Shown here: positions 36,696-44,712 of the stretch, piece by piece
Layout of the letters: every line of letters starts with the position of its first letter
Numbering within the stretch: the first letter of the stretch is position 1
Origin: Georgenia satyanarayanai
GTDB lineage: Bacteria > Actinomycetota > Actinomycetes > Actinomycetales > Actinomycetaceae
NCBI RefSeq assembly: GCF_900116375.1
Contig: NZ_UETB01000007.1
Coordinates: forward strand, 62,001-126,000
Direction of reading: 5' to 3'
DNA: 64,000 nt
Translations under genes and position numbers: made by a program
The notes under the pieces: model-generated
Told to the model about the DNA's origin: nothing
Seen by the model: only the letters and a program-made list of their open reading frames with translations
Database searches by the model: none

Positions 36696-36759
36696 AACTG
36701 CGCATGTGGTGGGTCGGGCGACGCTCCAGGCGGCTGAGACGTCCACCACGTGCGAGGTT
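36696..36759. repeat. Intergenic inverted repeat after the MoxR operon
   Basis: Two 17-bp arms (36696-36712 and 36743-36759) share AAC--CGCA-GTGGTGG with three mismatches and enclose a 30-bp loop. The element is surrounded by ordinary intergenic sequence and could fold as a terminator for the MoxR operon. It is unlike the 18-bp-unit family. Confidence 0.55.
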
Positions 36760-36810
36760 CTGGGGGACGGCGGGCGCGGCGGACCGGGTGCGGAGTGCTG
36801 GGGGCGGCCT

Positions 36811-36816
36811 TAGCGT
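36811..36816 (+). promoter_or_regulatory. Leaderless -10 box of the ChbG-like gene
   Basis: TAGCGT is seven bases before GTG 36824. This spacing argues for GTG 36824 over the in-frame GTG 36815, which overlaps the box itself. Confidence 0.6.
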
Positions 36817-36823
36817 GAGCCTC

Positions 36824-37657
36824 GTGAAGCGCCGGCTCGTCATCACGGCGGACGACCTCGGGGCGGACGCCGACATCAACGCTGCGATCGTCGACCTCAT
36901 GCGTGACGGGCTCGTCTCAGCCACCACCCTCATCCCCGTTGCGCCGGCCGCCGAGGACGCCGTCAGCCGCCTCCGCGCCGCCGGCCTCGACGCGCGCCTC
37001 CACGTCGCCCTCTCCACGGGGCACGAGTGGGCCGGGTGGCGGCCCCTGGCCCCCGGCGTCGACTCCCTCACCGGACCCGACGGCGCTCTGCCGGTCCAGG
37101 GTGGCGTGGCCGAGCACCGGGCCGCCCCTGCCGACGTCACCCGCGAGATGGCCGCCCAGCTGGAGTGGATGCGGTCCGCGGGCCTGCGCCCGCCCGCGAT
37201 CGACTCCCACTCCGGCACCCTCTACGGCCTGCACGGGCGCTCGCTGGCGGACACCGCCGTCGACTTCTGCGCCACCCACGGGCTGACCTTCCGCCTGCCG
37301 CGGCGGCTCGGCCCGGTGCTCGGGATGGCGGCGCGCGGGCTGCGCGGCGCGCACCGCGGAGCGGTGGCCCGCGCCGACGAGCGCGGGGTGCGCCTGCCCG
37401 AGGTGCTCGTCAGTGCGTGGCTGCCGGGCCGGCTCACGCTCAGCTACCCGCAGCTGCGCGCCGAGGTCCTGTCCCAGCTGCGCCGCCTGCCACCGGGCAC
37501 GTCCGAGCTCATCGTGCACCCGGCCCCCCGGTCGGCCGCGGCCCGGCTGCCCGCAGCCGACGGCCGCAAGCGTCTGTGGGAGCTGCGGCTGCTGCGCGAC
37601 CCCGCCTTCCACCGCACCCTGCGGCGGGAGGGGATCACGGTCGTCCCGGCGTGGTGA
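36824..37657 (+). CDS. ChbG/YdjC-family carbohydrate deacetylase
   Basis: A 277-residue YdjC/ChbG fold protein. The family's metal and catalytic residues appear: RLVITADDLG (Asp pair near the N-terminus), LHVALSTGHEW (His), IDSHSGTLYGLHG (His pair) and LIVHPA near the C-terminus. Characterised members deacetylate chito-oligosaccharides (ChbG) or related lipids (hopanoid HpnK). The substrate here is unknown; N-acetyl sugars would fit the GH3 and LysM genes elsewhere in the window, but they are not linked. It ends immediately before the stop of the opposite-strand SpoIIM-like gene, with no gap. Confidence 0.8.
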   Translation: MKRRLVITADDLGADADINAAIVDLMRDGLVSATTLIPVAPAAEDAVSRLRAAGLDARLHVALSTGHEWAGWRPLAPGVDSLTGPDGALPVQGGVAEHRAAPADVTREMAAQLEWMRSAGLRPPAIDSHSGTLYGLHGRSLADTAVDFCATHGLTFRLPRRLGPVLGMAARGLRGAHRGAVARADERGVRLPEVLVSAWLPGRLTLSYPQLRAEVLSQLRRLPPGTSELIVHPAPRSAAARLPAADGRKRLWELRLLRDPAFHRTLRREGITVVPAW

Positions 37658-38653
37658 TCAGCCCGCCTGGGCGAGGGTGTGCCCGGCGAGGTCCTCCTCG
37701 AGGTCACCGGTCTCCCCCGCTCGCACCGCACGTCCGCCCAGGACGAGGGCGTAGGCCCAGTAGGCCGCCAGCACGAGGGCACCGATGGCGATCTTGAGCC
37801 ACCCGGGCAGCCCCGAGGGGGTGACGAAACCCTCGACGATGCCGGAGACGGCGAGCACGAGCACGAGCCCCATCGCCACGACGAACAACGAGCGCCCCTC
37901 CTCCGCGAGCGCCCGCGAACGCGTCCGCGGCCCCGGCGCGACCCACGCCCAGAACAGCTTGAGGCCGGCCCCTGCGGCGATGAAGATCGCGGTCAGCTCC
38001 ATGAGCCCGTGGGGCAGGATGAGCCCGAAGAACACGTCGAGGTGCCCGTGGGCGGCCATGACACCGCCCGCGGAGCCGACCCCGACGGCGTTGGCCACGA
38101 GCACGTAGGCCGGGAAGAACCCGGTGATGCCCAGGGCGATGCACTGCGCGGCGATCCACGCGTTGTTCGTCCACACCTGCCCGGCGAAGTCACCGGCGGG
38201 ATAGTTGGAGTAGTAGGCCGCGAAGGCCTCCTCCGCGTACTGCTCGAGCTCGGCGGGCGAGCCCATGGACGCGAGCGCCGCCGGGTTCGTCGCCACCCAC
38301 CAGCCGCTGACGGCGCCGACGGCGACGAACGCGAGGCCCACCCACACCGTCCACCAGCGCACCCGGTAGAACGCGGCCGGCAGCGAGAGGAGGAAGAAAC
38401 GGGCGACGTCGGACAGCCGGGCCTCGTGGGCCCCGGCGATCCGGCCGCGGGCGGTGGCGAGCAGGCCGGAGAGCTCGGAGACGAGCAGCGGGTCGGGGGC
38501 CGAGGTGCGCAGCGCCGACAGGTGCCCGGCCGCCGTCTGGTAGAGCGCGACGAGCTCGTCGGCCTCCGCGCCGGCGAGCCGGCTGCGCGTGGACAGCGCA
38601 CGCAACCGCTCCCACTCCGGGCGGTGCACGGCCGCGAAGGCGTCGATGTCCAC
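37658..38653 (-). CDS. Stage II sporulation protein M-like (SpoIIM) membrane protein
   Basis: A 331-residue SpoIIM/DUF95-family membrane protein. An N-terminal helical cytosolic region (VDIDAFAAVHRPEWERLRAL) precedes about five transmembrane helices, with the conserved FGLILPHGLMELTAIFIAAG. In Actinobacteria this family sits beside RDD and MoxR/DUF58 genes and has nothing to do with sporulation. The start GTG 38653 is 18 bp from the divergent RDD gene start, and a CAGGGT box lies six bases before it. Confidence 0.85.
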   Translation of the reverse strand: MDIDAFAAVHRPEWERLRALSTRSRLAGAEADELVALYQTAAGHLSALRTSAPDPLLVSELSGLLATARGRIAGAHEARLSDVARFFLLSLPAAFYRVRWWTVWVGLAFVAVGAVSGWWVATNPAALASMGSPAELEQYAEEAFAAYYSNYPAGDFAGQVWTNNAWIAAQCIALGITGFFPAYVLVANAVGVGSAGGVMAAHGHLDVFFGLILPHGLMELTAIFIAAGAGLKLFWAWVAPGPRTRSRALAEEGRSLFVVAMGLVLVLAVSGIVEGFVTPSGLPGWLKIAIGALVLAAYWAYALVLGGRAVRAGETGDLEEDLAGHTLAQAG

Positions 38654-38671
38654 GCGGGTACCCTGCCACAC
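38654..38671. promoter_or_regulatory. 18-bp bidirectional leaderless promoter
   Basis: The whole gap between two divergent starts is 18 bp. Plus strand: TACCCT (38659-38664) is seven bases before ATG 38672. Minus strand: CAGGGT (38665-38660) is six bases before GTG 38653. The two boxes overlap by five bases, so polymerase could open only one direction at a time; each -35 would lie inside the opposite gene. Confidence 0.55.
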
Positions 38672-39532
38672 ATGACCACGCACGCGGCGCACTCCGCAGG
38701 CCGTGCGCTGCAGGCGGCACAGCTGCCCGACGACCTCATCATCACCGGGGAGGCCGTCGCGCTGGAGGTCCGTCCCGCCGCGTTCCTCCTGCGGGTGGTC
38801 AGCGCCCTCATCGACGCCGCCGCCTACGCGGCCGTGCTCCTCGCCCTCGCGGTCGGGGTCCTCGGCAGCCTCGGCGACGTCAACGAGGCCCGAGCCACCG
38901 CGGTGTCGATCGCGACGCTCGCCGGTGTCGTCGTCGTCGCGCCCACCGTCGTCGAGACGCTGAGCCGCGGCCGGTCGCTGGGCAAGCTCGCCACCGGCAT
39001 CCGCATCGTGCGCGACGACGGTGGCCCCATCAGGCTGCGGCACGCGTTCATCCGTGCGCTCACCGGCTTCGGCGAGCTGTGGCTGACGGCCGGCTCGATC
39101 GCCGTCATGACCGCGCTCCTCAACGGCCGCGGCAAGCGGCTGGGCGACCTGCTCGCCGGCACCTACGCCGTGCGCACCCGGGGTGCGGACCGCACGGCAC
39201 CGCCGCTCCTCATGCCGCCCGAGCTCGAGGAGTGGGCCCGCGGCGCCGACATCCGCGCGATGCCCGACGGCGTGGCGCTGGCCGCGCGCCGCTTCCTCGA
39301 CCGCACCGGCACCCTCGACCCCGCCTCGCGGGAGCAGCTCGGCCGCCAGCTCGCCGCCCGGGTGGAGCCGCTCGTGGCGCCACCGCCGCCGTGGGGCACC
39401 CACCCCGAGCGGTTCCTCGCCGCGGTGCTCGTCGCCCGCCGCGACCGGGAGTACGCCGTGGGCCTGCGCGCGAGAGAGGTGCTCGCCGCGACCACTGCCG
39501 AGCTGCGCCGCCTGCCCTTCCAGCTGCGGTGA
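38672..39532 (+). CDS. RDD-family membrane protein
   Basis: A 286-residue protein with an RDD domain. Transmembrane helices lie at about 37-60, 70-90 and 125-148. The family motifs are FLLRVVSALIDAAAY (R and D of the RDD signature), GRSLGKLATGIRIV and GRGKRLGDLLAGTYAVR. The C-terminal ~110 residues are cytosolic and helical. RDD proteins are putative transporters of ions or osmolytes. It is divergently transcribed from the SpoIIM-like gene, a common actinobacterial pairing. Confidence 0.85.
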   Translation: MTTHAAHSAGRALQAAQLPDDLIITGEAVALEVRPAAFLLRVVSALIDAAAYAAVLLALAVGVLGSLGDVNEARATAVSIATLAGVVVVAPTVVETLSRGRSLGKLATGIRIVRDDGGPIRLRHAFIRALTGFGELWLTAGSIAVMTALLNGRGKRLGDLLAGTYAVRTRGADRTAPPLLMPPELEEWARGADIRAMPDGVALAARRFLDRTGTLDPASREQLGRQLAARVEPLVAPPPPWGTHPERFLAAVLVARRDREYAVGLRAREVLAATTAELRRLPFQLR

Positions 39533-39599
39533 GCGCGGCGGGGCTCGCCCCCAATCCCATCGATGCGCCCTAGCCTCGAGGGCTAGGACGGAGGACGAC

Positions 39600-40658
39600 A
39601 TGTGGAGGAAGACGACCGGCCGGTGGCGGCGCGCCCTGGGAGCGCTCGCCGTGGTCGAGCGGCGCAGCCCGGTCCTGCCCGCCGCGGTCCGCTGGCGACG
39701 TTTGGAGGCCTCGGGGCCCGTGGCCCACGGCGTGCCCCCGCACCCCGCGCTGCCCGGCGGCGTCGTCCCCACCGATCCCGGCGCCCCCTCCGTGCCCGTC
39801 ACCGCGCCCGTCGCGGCCGACGCCGTCCTCATCGGCAAGTTCGACCGCGGCCGCCAGGTGCGCATGCGCTCCTTCTACGCCGAGGAGGGCCTGTGCGCCC
39901 GCATCCAGGCCGGCTCGCGCCACCCCGAGCGGGAGCACGGCGTGAGCCGCAGCGTCCGCGCCGCTCAGCTGGTCGCCGCGCACCGGCCGGGGCTGGCCCC
40001 GGCCATGCGTGACCACGGCACGCTCTTCTCGGGGCGCACCGCCTACCTCGTCGAGGAGGTCGTCGAGGGGCGGACCCCGCGCACACCCACGGAGATCGCC
40101 GCGGCGATGGAGGTGGTGGCGGAAGAGCTGTCGGTCCTCCAGCGCGCGGTGGGCGTGACGAGCAAGCCGCTCTCCGCCGTCGTCAACCCGGCCTTCCCCG
40201 AGCGCTGGCGTGGCGTCGTCACGGACGGTCACGTCCCGCCCAAGCTCGCTGCCCGGCTGGATCGGCTGATCGCGCGCGACGAGCTGCTGGAGGTCAGCTT
40301 CACGCACGGCGACCTCGTCTCCTCCAACGTGCTCCGCGTGGGTGACCGCGTGGTGCTCATCGACTGGGAGTACGCCGGCACCCGGCCCGTGGCCTTCGAC
40401 CTCGCCAAGATGCACGTCAACGCCGGGCCCGCCGGTCAGGCGCTCGACCGGCTCGACGGCGCCCTCGGCGGGCTGGTGGGCCACACGAGCGGCCACTACT
40501 CCCTGGCCGAGCAGCTGGCGCTCGCGCACGTGGTCGTGCTGTCCCGGCTCGAGGCGCGGATGCAGCGCGCCCGGGAGGCGGACCGGCTCGAGCCGCTGCG
40601 CCGCCAGACCCACAAGCGGGTCAAGGCGGTCCGCGAGCTGCTCGCCCTGGAGGGCTGA
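39600..40658 (+). CDS. Aminoglycoside phosphotransferase-fold protein
   Basis: A 352-residue APH/choline-kinase-fold protein. The catalytic loop is FTHGDLVSSNVL (Asp238) and the metal-binding motif is VVLIDWEYAG (Asp255). Upstream, YLVEEVVEG marks the hinge between lobes. The N-terminal ~100 residues are basic and unlike resistance enzymes. Related proteins phosphorylate small metabolites or lipid-linked sugars. There is no sign of antibiotic resistance. The start ATG 39600 has GGAGG, and TAGCCT/TAGGAC boxes precede it. Confidence 0.7.
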   Translation: MWRKTTGRWRRALGALAVVERRSPVLPAAVRWRRLEASGPVAHGVPPHPALPGGVVPTDPGAPSVPVTAPVAADAVLIGKFDRGRQVRMRSFYAEEGLCARIQAGSRHPEREHGVSRSVRAAQLVAAHRPGLAPAMRDHGTLFSGRTAYLVEEVVEGRTPRTPTEIAAAMEVVAEELSVLQRAVGVTSKPLSAVVNPAFPERWRGVVTDGHVPPKLAARLDRLIARDELLEVSFTHGDLVSSNVLRVGDRVVLIDWEYAGTRPVAFDLAKMHVNAGPAGQALDRLDGALGGLVGHTSGHYSLAEQLALAHVVVLSRLEARMQRAREADRLEPLRRQTHKRVKAVRELLALEG

Positions 40659-40700
40659 CGCTCATCGCCCCGGCCACCGGGTGTGGCTCACTCCGTCCGC

Positions 40701-40774
40701 CCACTGTGCGCCCGTCGGGCCACTGTGCGCCCGGTCGACCGGGCGCATGGTGAACCCAAGGGGCGCACAGTGCC
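40701..40774. repeat. Intergenic repeat with a 22-bp perfect palindrome
   Basis: CCACTGTGCGCCC occurs at 40701-40713 and 40720-40732, and an inverted copy, GGGCGCACAGTGC, lies near 40762-40774. Between them a perfect 22-bp palindrome spans 40726-40747 (centre GGTC|GACC) and extends imperfectly to 16-bp arms. It lies between convergent genes (phosphotransferase-fold plus, nirK minus) and could terminate both transcripts. Confidence 0.6.
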
Positions 40775-40807
40775 TGAGGGGTGTGGTGGCCGCCGCGCCG
40801 GGGCGCT

Positions 40808-43447
40808 CTACTCGGTGACCCGGATGATGCCGTGCGCTCCCCGCTCGGCGTCGACCATCGCGTGCGAGACGACGGGGTAGTGCCCGGCCTCGGGCAGCTC
40901 GAGCTCGACGAAGCCGCCCTGCGCCGGCACGAGCGGCAACACCTGCGCCCCACCGGACGCGCCACCGATCCCCTCGGGCCCGCCCAGCCGGTAGGCGCCC
41001 TCGCTCCACACGGTGTCGAACTGCCCGCCGACGACGTGGAAGGCCGAGCCGCGGTTGGGTCCGGCGGCGAGGACCCACACCCGCACGCGCTCGCCCACGC
41101 GGGCGATGAGCGGCTCGTGGTCGTACTGGTTGGCGTAGCCGTTGAAGACGACGAGATCGGGCTGCTCGGACGCGATGGCGTCGGCGTCGGCCGTACCGCC
41201 CGCCTCCCCGAGGTAGACCTCGGACTGGACGAGGACGTACTCCCGGTCCACCGGTTCCAGACCCGGTGGGTCGATGACGACGGCACCGACCATGCCCTGG
41301 GCGATGTGCATCGACATCGACGCGGTGGAGCAGTGATACATCCAGATGCCCGCCCGCTCGGCGGTGAAGCGGTAGACGAGCGACTCCCCCGGTGCGATGG
41401 TGCGCATCGGCTCGTCGGGGGCCAGCGCCCCGGCGTGGAAGTCGATCGAGTGCCCGATGGTGCCGTCGTTGACGAGGGTGATCTCGAAGACGTCGCCGAC
41501 CGTCCCGCGCAGCGTCGGCCCGGGGTCCGTGCCGTTGAACGTCCACCGCTCCTGCTCGACGCCGGGCGCCACCTCTGCGGTGACCTCACCGACGGTGAGG
41601 GTCACCTGGTGGAGCTTCCCGGCGGGCGCCGGAGGCAGCTCGGCCGGGTGGGCGGTGAAGTCCTCGTCCGGTTCCGCGCGCAGGTCCGGCTGCTCGTGCG
41701 CGGGGTCGGCCGCGGACGACGACGACGCGTGGTCGCCGTGGTCCGCGGCCGCGGCCGGCGCGGCGCCGACCGCGACGACGTCGAGCGTCATCCCCATCTG
41801 CCGGTGCCCGGCGACCGAGCACCAGCCCTCGACGTCCCGCCCGACCACCCCGAGGTCAAGCTCCACGGTCTCCCCGGCCGACATGCGACCCGACCGGACG
41901 CCGTTGTCGAGGACGAGGTCGTGGACGTCGTCGTCGGTGTTGACGAGCTCGACGACGAGCCGGTCGCCCGCGGGGACCTCGACGACGTCGGGCACGAAGC
42001 GCATGTCCCGGGCCTCCACGCGCACGGTGGTCGTGCGGCCGGTGGCGGCCGCGCCGTCGTCGGCGGAGCTGCCGGTGAGGCCCGCGGCGGCCGGGTCCCC
42101 GGCCACCCCGAGGACCACCGCGAGCGCCACCGCACCGACGCCGTACAGCGCACCGAGGCGGCGCGGGACCGGAGGCGGGCCGGTGCTGATGGAGGCCGCG
42201 ATGACCGCTCCGGAGCTCTCCCTGTCCGCCTGGCGGCGCGCCCACAGCGCGCGACCGAGGAGCACGAGGAAGGAGGCCAGCCCGGCCAGCCCGAGGAGGG
42301 AGGTGGTCACCCGCACGAGGCTGGGCAGCGGGAGGACGAAGAGGAGGAGGCTGAGGTTGACGACGACGATCCGGGCGCCGGCGGCACGGTTCATCTCCTC
42401 GTCCACGCGACGGACCACGCGCGGGCCTCCGCCGAGCATCACCGGGGCGAGGTAGCTCAGCGCCCCGAGGAGCACCTGGCCGGCGAAGCCTGCGGCGTAG
42501 GGGGCGGCGAGGACGCCGAGGCTCTCGCGCAGGGCCGCCCAGTCGGGCGCGGTCGCGGCGAGCACGGCGAGGGTGAGGAGGCAGCCGACGAGCCAGACCA
42601 CGGCCGTCGTCGCGCTCAGGGTGGCGTAGCTGCGCGGGGGCTTGTCGCGGGCGATGGCAACCATCGGCCGGACGATGAGGACGATGCCGGTGAGGTAGAC
42701 GGCGACAGCGGGGACGACGAGCAGCCGCTGGCCCGTCGCGGCGGCGACCCAGATGACCGCGAGGCCGGCGACCAGGACGACCATGGCGCGGCGGGCGGCG
42801 AGCGGGGCGCCGGGGACCATCTTCGTCCGCAGCATCGTCGGCCACAGGACGACGAGCGTGCCGAGCACGGTCAGCCCCACCCAGCCGAGCAGCATCGTCG
42901 TCGTGTGCGCGGTGTAGAGGCGGCCCTCGACCTCGGCCGAGGGCGTGGTCCGCGCGAGCATGACGCCGAGCCACACCCCCACGGCCAGGCACAGCCCGGC
43001 GCACACGTAGAAGAGGGACAGCGCACCGAAGCGCGCCATGAGAGCACCCCGCCGCTGGAGGAGGATGACGACGACGTGGGCGAGCGCGACGAGCGTGATC
43101 CCGACCCCACCGACGACGACGAGCGGCCACCGGTCCGTCGCGATGCCGACGATGACGCAGATTGCCGAGACGGTGTGGACACCGAGCCGGAGGAAGATCA
43201 GCCCCTGCCCGCCGGGTGCGGGCCGGCCGAGGAGGGTGTCGGCGAAGTGGGCGGACCAGATGAGGATCGCCGTCGTCACCGCCCCGAGCAGGGTGAGGTG
43301 GACCATGAGGTAGTTCGCCTCGGGGATCCACCGGTGGGCGACGGCCACGACGAAGGCGGCGAGGAACCACGCGACGACGAGCGCGTTGACCGTGACGTGC
43401 CACGGCCGGCGGGCCATCGGCGGGCGGGTCGGTCGGCCGAGGTTCAT
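40808..43447 (-). CDS. nirK: Membrane-cupredoxin-NirK fusion, copper nitrite reductase
   Basis: An 879-residue three-part protein. Residues ~15-450 contain about 13 transmembrane helices with membrane histidines (MVHLTLLG, GVHTVSA, TAHTTTMLLGW). Residues ~465-560 are a cupredoxin with type 1 copper ligands His509, Cys543, His548 and Met553. Residues ~620-879 are the NirK core: type 1 copper His666, Cys706, His714, Met719, and type 2 copper His671, His705, His804 (motifs HSIDFHAG, MYHCSTASMSMHIAQGM, FHVVGG). NirK reduces nitrite to NO. The extra cupredoxin and membrane part probably deliver electrons. It overlaps the upstream gene by four bases (ATGA) and is last in its operon. Confidence 0.9.
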   Translation of the reverse strand: MNLGRPTRPPMARRPWHVTVNALVVAWFLAAFVVAVAHRWIPEANYLMVHLTLLGAVTTAILIWSAHFADTLLGRPAPGGQGLIFLRLGVHTVSAICVIVGIATDRWPLVVVGGVGITLVALAHVVVILLQRRGALMARFGALSLFYVCAGLCLAVGVWLGVMLARTTPSAEVEGRLYTAHTTTMLLGWVGLTVLGTLVVLWPTMLRTKMVPGAPLAARRAMVVLVAGLAVIWVAAATGQRLLVVPAVAVYLTGIVLIVRPMVAIARDKPPRSYATLSATTAVVWLVGCLLTLAVLAATAPDWAALRESLGVLAAPYAAGFAGQVLLGALSYLAPVMLGGGPRVVRRVDEEMNRAAGARIVVVNLSLLLFVLPLPSLVRVTTSLLGLAGLASFLVLLGRALWARRQADRESSGAVIAASISTGPPPVPRRLGALYGVGAVALAVVLGVAGDPAAAGLTGSSADDGAAATGRTTTVRVEARDMRFVPDVVEVPAGDRLVVELVNTDDDVHDLVLDNGVRSGRMSAGETVELDLGVVGRDVEGWCSVAGHRQMGMTLDVVAVGAAPAAAADHGDHASSSSAADPAHEQPDLRAEPDEDFTAHPAELPPAPAGKLHQVTLTVGEVTAEVAPGVEQERWTFNGTDPGPTLRGTVGDVFEITLVNDGTIGHSIDFHAGALAPDEPMRTIAPGESLVYRFTAERAGIWMYHCSTASMSMHIAQGMVGAVVIDPPGLEPVDREYVLVQSEVYLGEAGGTADADAIASEQPDLVVFNGYANQYDHEPLIARVGERVRVWVLAAGPNRGSAFHVVGGQFDTVWSEGAYRLGGPEGIGGASGGAQVLPLVPAQGGFVELELPEAGHYPVVSHAMVDAERGAHGIIRVTE

Positions 43448-44712
43448 GAGGACGCTCCGTAGCTCGTGCTGACTCTCTCGTCCCGCCGGGGAGCGCGCTC
43501 CCGCGAGGGACCGCCCTCACGCCGCGAGCCGGGTTCTTCCCCGCCCCGTCCCTCACCATCCCGCCGGGAGCCGGACTCCTGCCCGCGGGTGGAGGATGAC
43601 GACGGCGCGGGCGGCGCCGTCGTCGTCGTCCGTGCCGTGAGGGTCGACCAGATCGCGACCGCGACGAAGAGGAGGACCGAGACGATGTTCCCGACCCCGC
43701 CTGCCTGGACGGCCCACTCGAGGTCGCGCGCGTCACCGACGGCGAGACGGAAGGCGAGCGTGATGTGCAGCAGGCCGGCCGGAACGAGGAAGGCGCGCCG
43801 GTAGGGCAGCGGGCGGCGCAGGACGGCGGGCATGATCACCGGCGCGTGGGCCATGACCATCGAGATGACGAAGCCGAGGAAGAGCGCGTGAGCCGCGGCG
43901 TCGTAGGCACGGCCCTCGACCTGGCCGCCGAGGAACCACACGGCCCCGGCGACGCCCAGCCAGACGTAGCCGGCCAGCAGGCAGACCGCGATGAAGCGGG
44001 GCAGCCCCGTGGACCGCACGGTGTGGCGGGCCACGTCCTTGACGGCGAGCCACAGGGCCGCGGCGAGGAGCGCTGCTCCGAGGAGGGTGAAGCCGGCGTC
44101 GGGCGCGAGGAGGGAGACGACCGCGGCGAGGAGGACGGCGACGGCGATGCCCTGGGCGGTCGTGGCGTCGCGCGGGCTCAGCGCACCGAGGCGGGCCAGC
44201 TCGAGGCGCTCGCCGAGGATCGTGAGAACGAGGTAGCCGACGAGCCACGGCATGAGCCCGGGCACCGGGACGCCGCCGAGCCACAGGGCTGCTGCCGCCA
44301 CGGCCATGAGCTGGCCGAGCGTCTGGACGGCGACGGCGACGGCCGGCTGCCGGGCGAACAGCGGGCGGTAGACGAGGAGCCCGCCGAGCTGGCCGGCCAC
44401 GATGAGGCCGGCGCCGACGGTGTCGGGCAGGACCGAGACGGTGGCGAGGACGCCGAGGCCGTTGAGCGCGGGGGCCACGTAGCCCCAGGCGCGTCCCAGG
44501 GCTACGGAGCGTTCGAGCCCGATGACCGTGCCGACGAAGCCGAGCACCATGAGCGGGCCGTGGACGTCGGCGAGCCGCGCGCCGACGAGGACGTGCGGGA
44601 GGCCGAGGAGGGCGAGGGCGGCGTCGAGGCCGGCGAGCAGGCCGAGCCCGCCGAGGAGGAGGAAGGGTAGACGGAAGGACGTACGGGTGAGGACACCGCG
44701 GCCGTCAGTCAT
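43444..44712 (-). CDS. NnrS-like polytopic membrane protein
   Basis: A 422-residue protein with about 12 transmembrane helices and a disordered charged tail (about 375-422). Conserved membrane histidines occur in DVHGPLMVLGFVGTVIGLER and in AAHALFLGFVISMVMAHAPV, the His-rich pattern of NnrS. NnrS is a haem-copper membrane protein that protects against NO-related stress. It is co-transcribed with nirK. Its start (ATG 44712) lies 8 bp inside the upstream regulator gene. The family call is by pattern only. Confidence 0.65.
   Translation of the reverse strand: MTDGRGVLTRTSFRLPFLLLGGLGLLAGLDAALALLGLPHVLVGARLADVHGPLMVLGFVGTVIGLERSVALGRAWGYVAPALNGLGVLATVSVLPDTVGAGLIVAGQLGGLLVYRPLFARQPAVAVAVQTLGQLMAVAAAALWLGGVPVPGLMPWLVGYLVLTILGERLELARLGALSPRDATTAQGIAVAVLLAAVVSLLAPDAGFTLLGAALLAAALWLAVKDVARHTVRSTGLPRFIAVCLLAGYVWLGVAGAVWFLGGQVEGRAYDAAAHALFLGFVISMVMAHAPVIMPAVLRRPLPYRRAFLVPAGLLHITLAFRLAVGDARDLEWAVQAGGVGNIVSVLLFVAVAIWSTLTARTTTTAPPAPSSSSTRGQESGSRRDGEGRGGEEPGSRREGGPSRERAPRRDERVSTSYGASS

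Noticed and set aside
39600-40658. Aminoglycoside resistance gene
   Set aside because: It has the phosphotransferase fold but a divergent N-terminal part and chromosomal housekeeping context; no resistance-enzyme-specific motif is seen.
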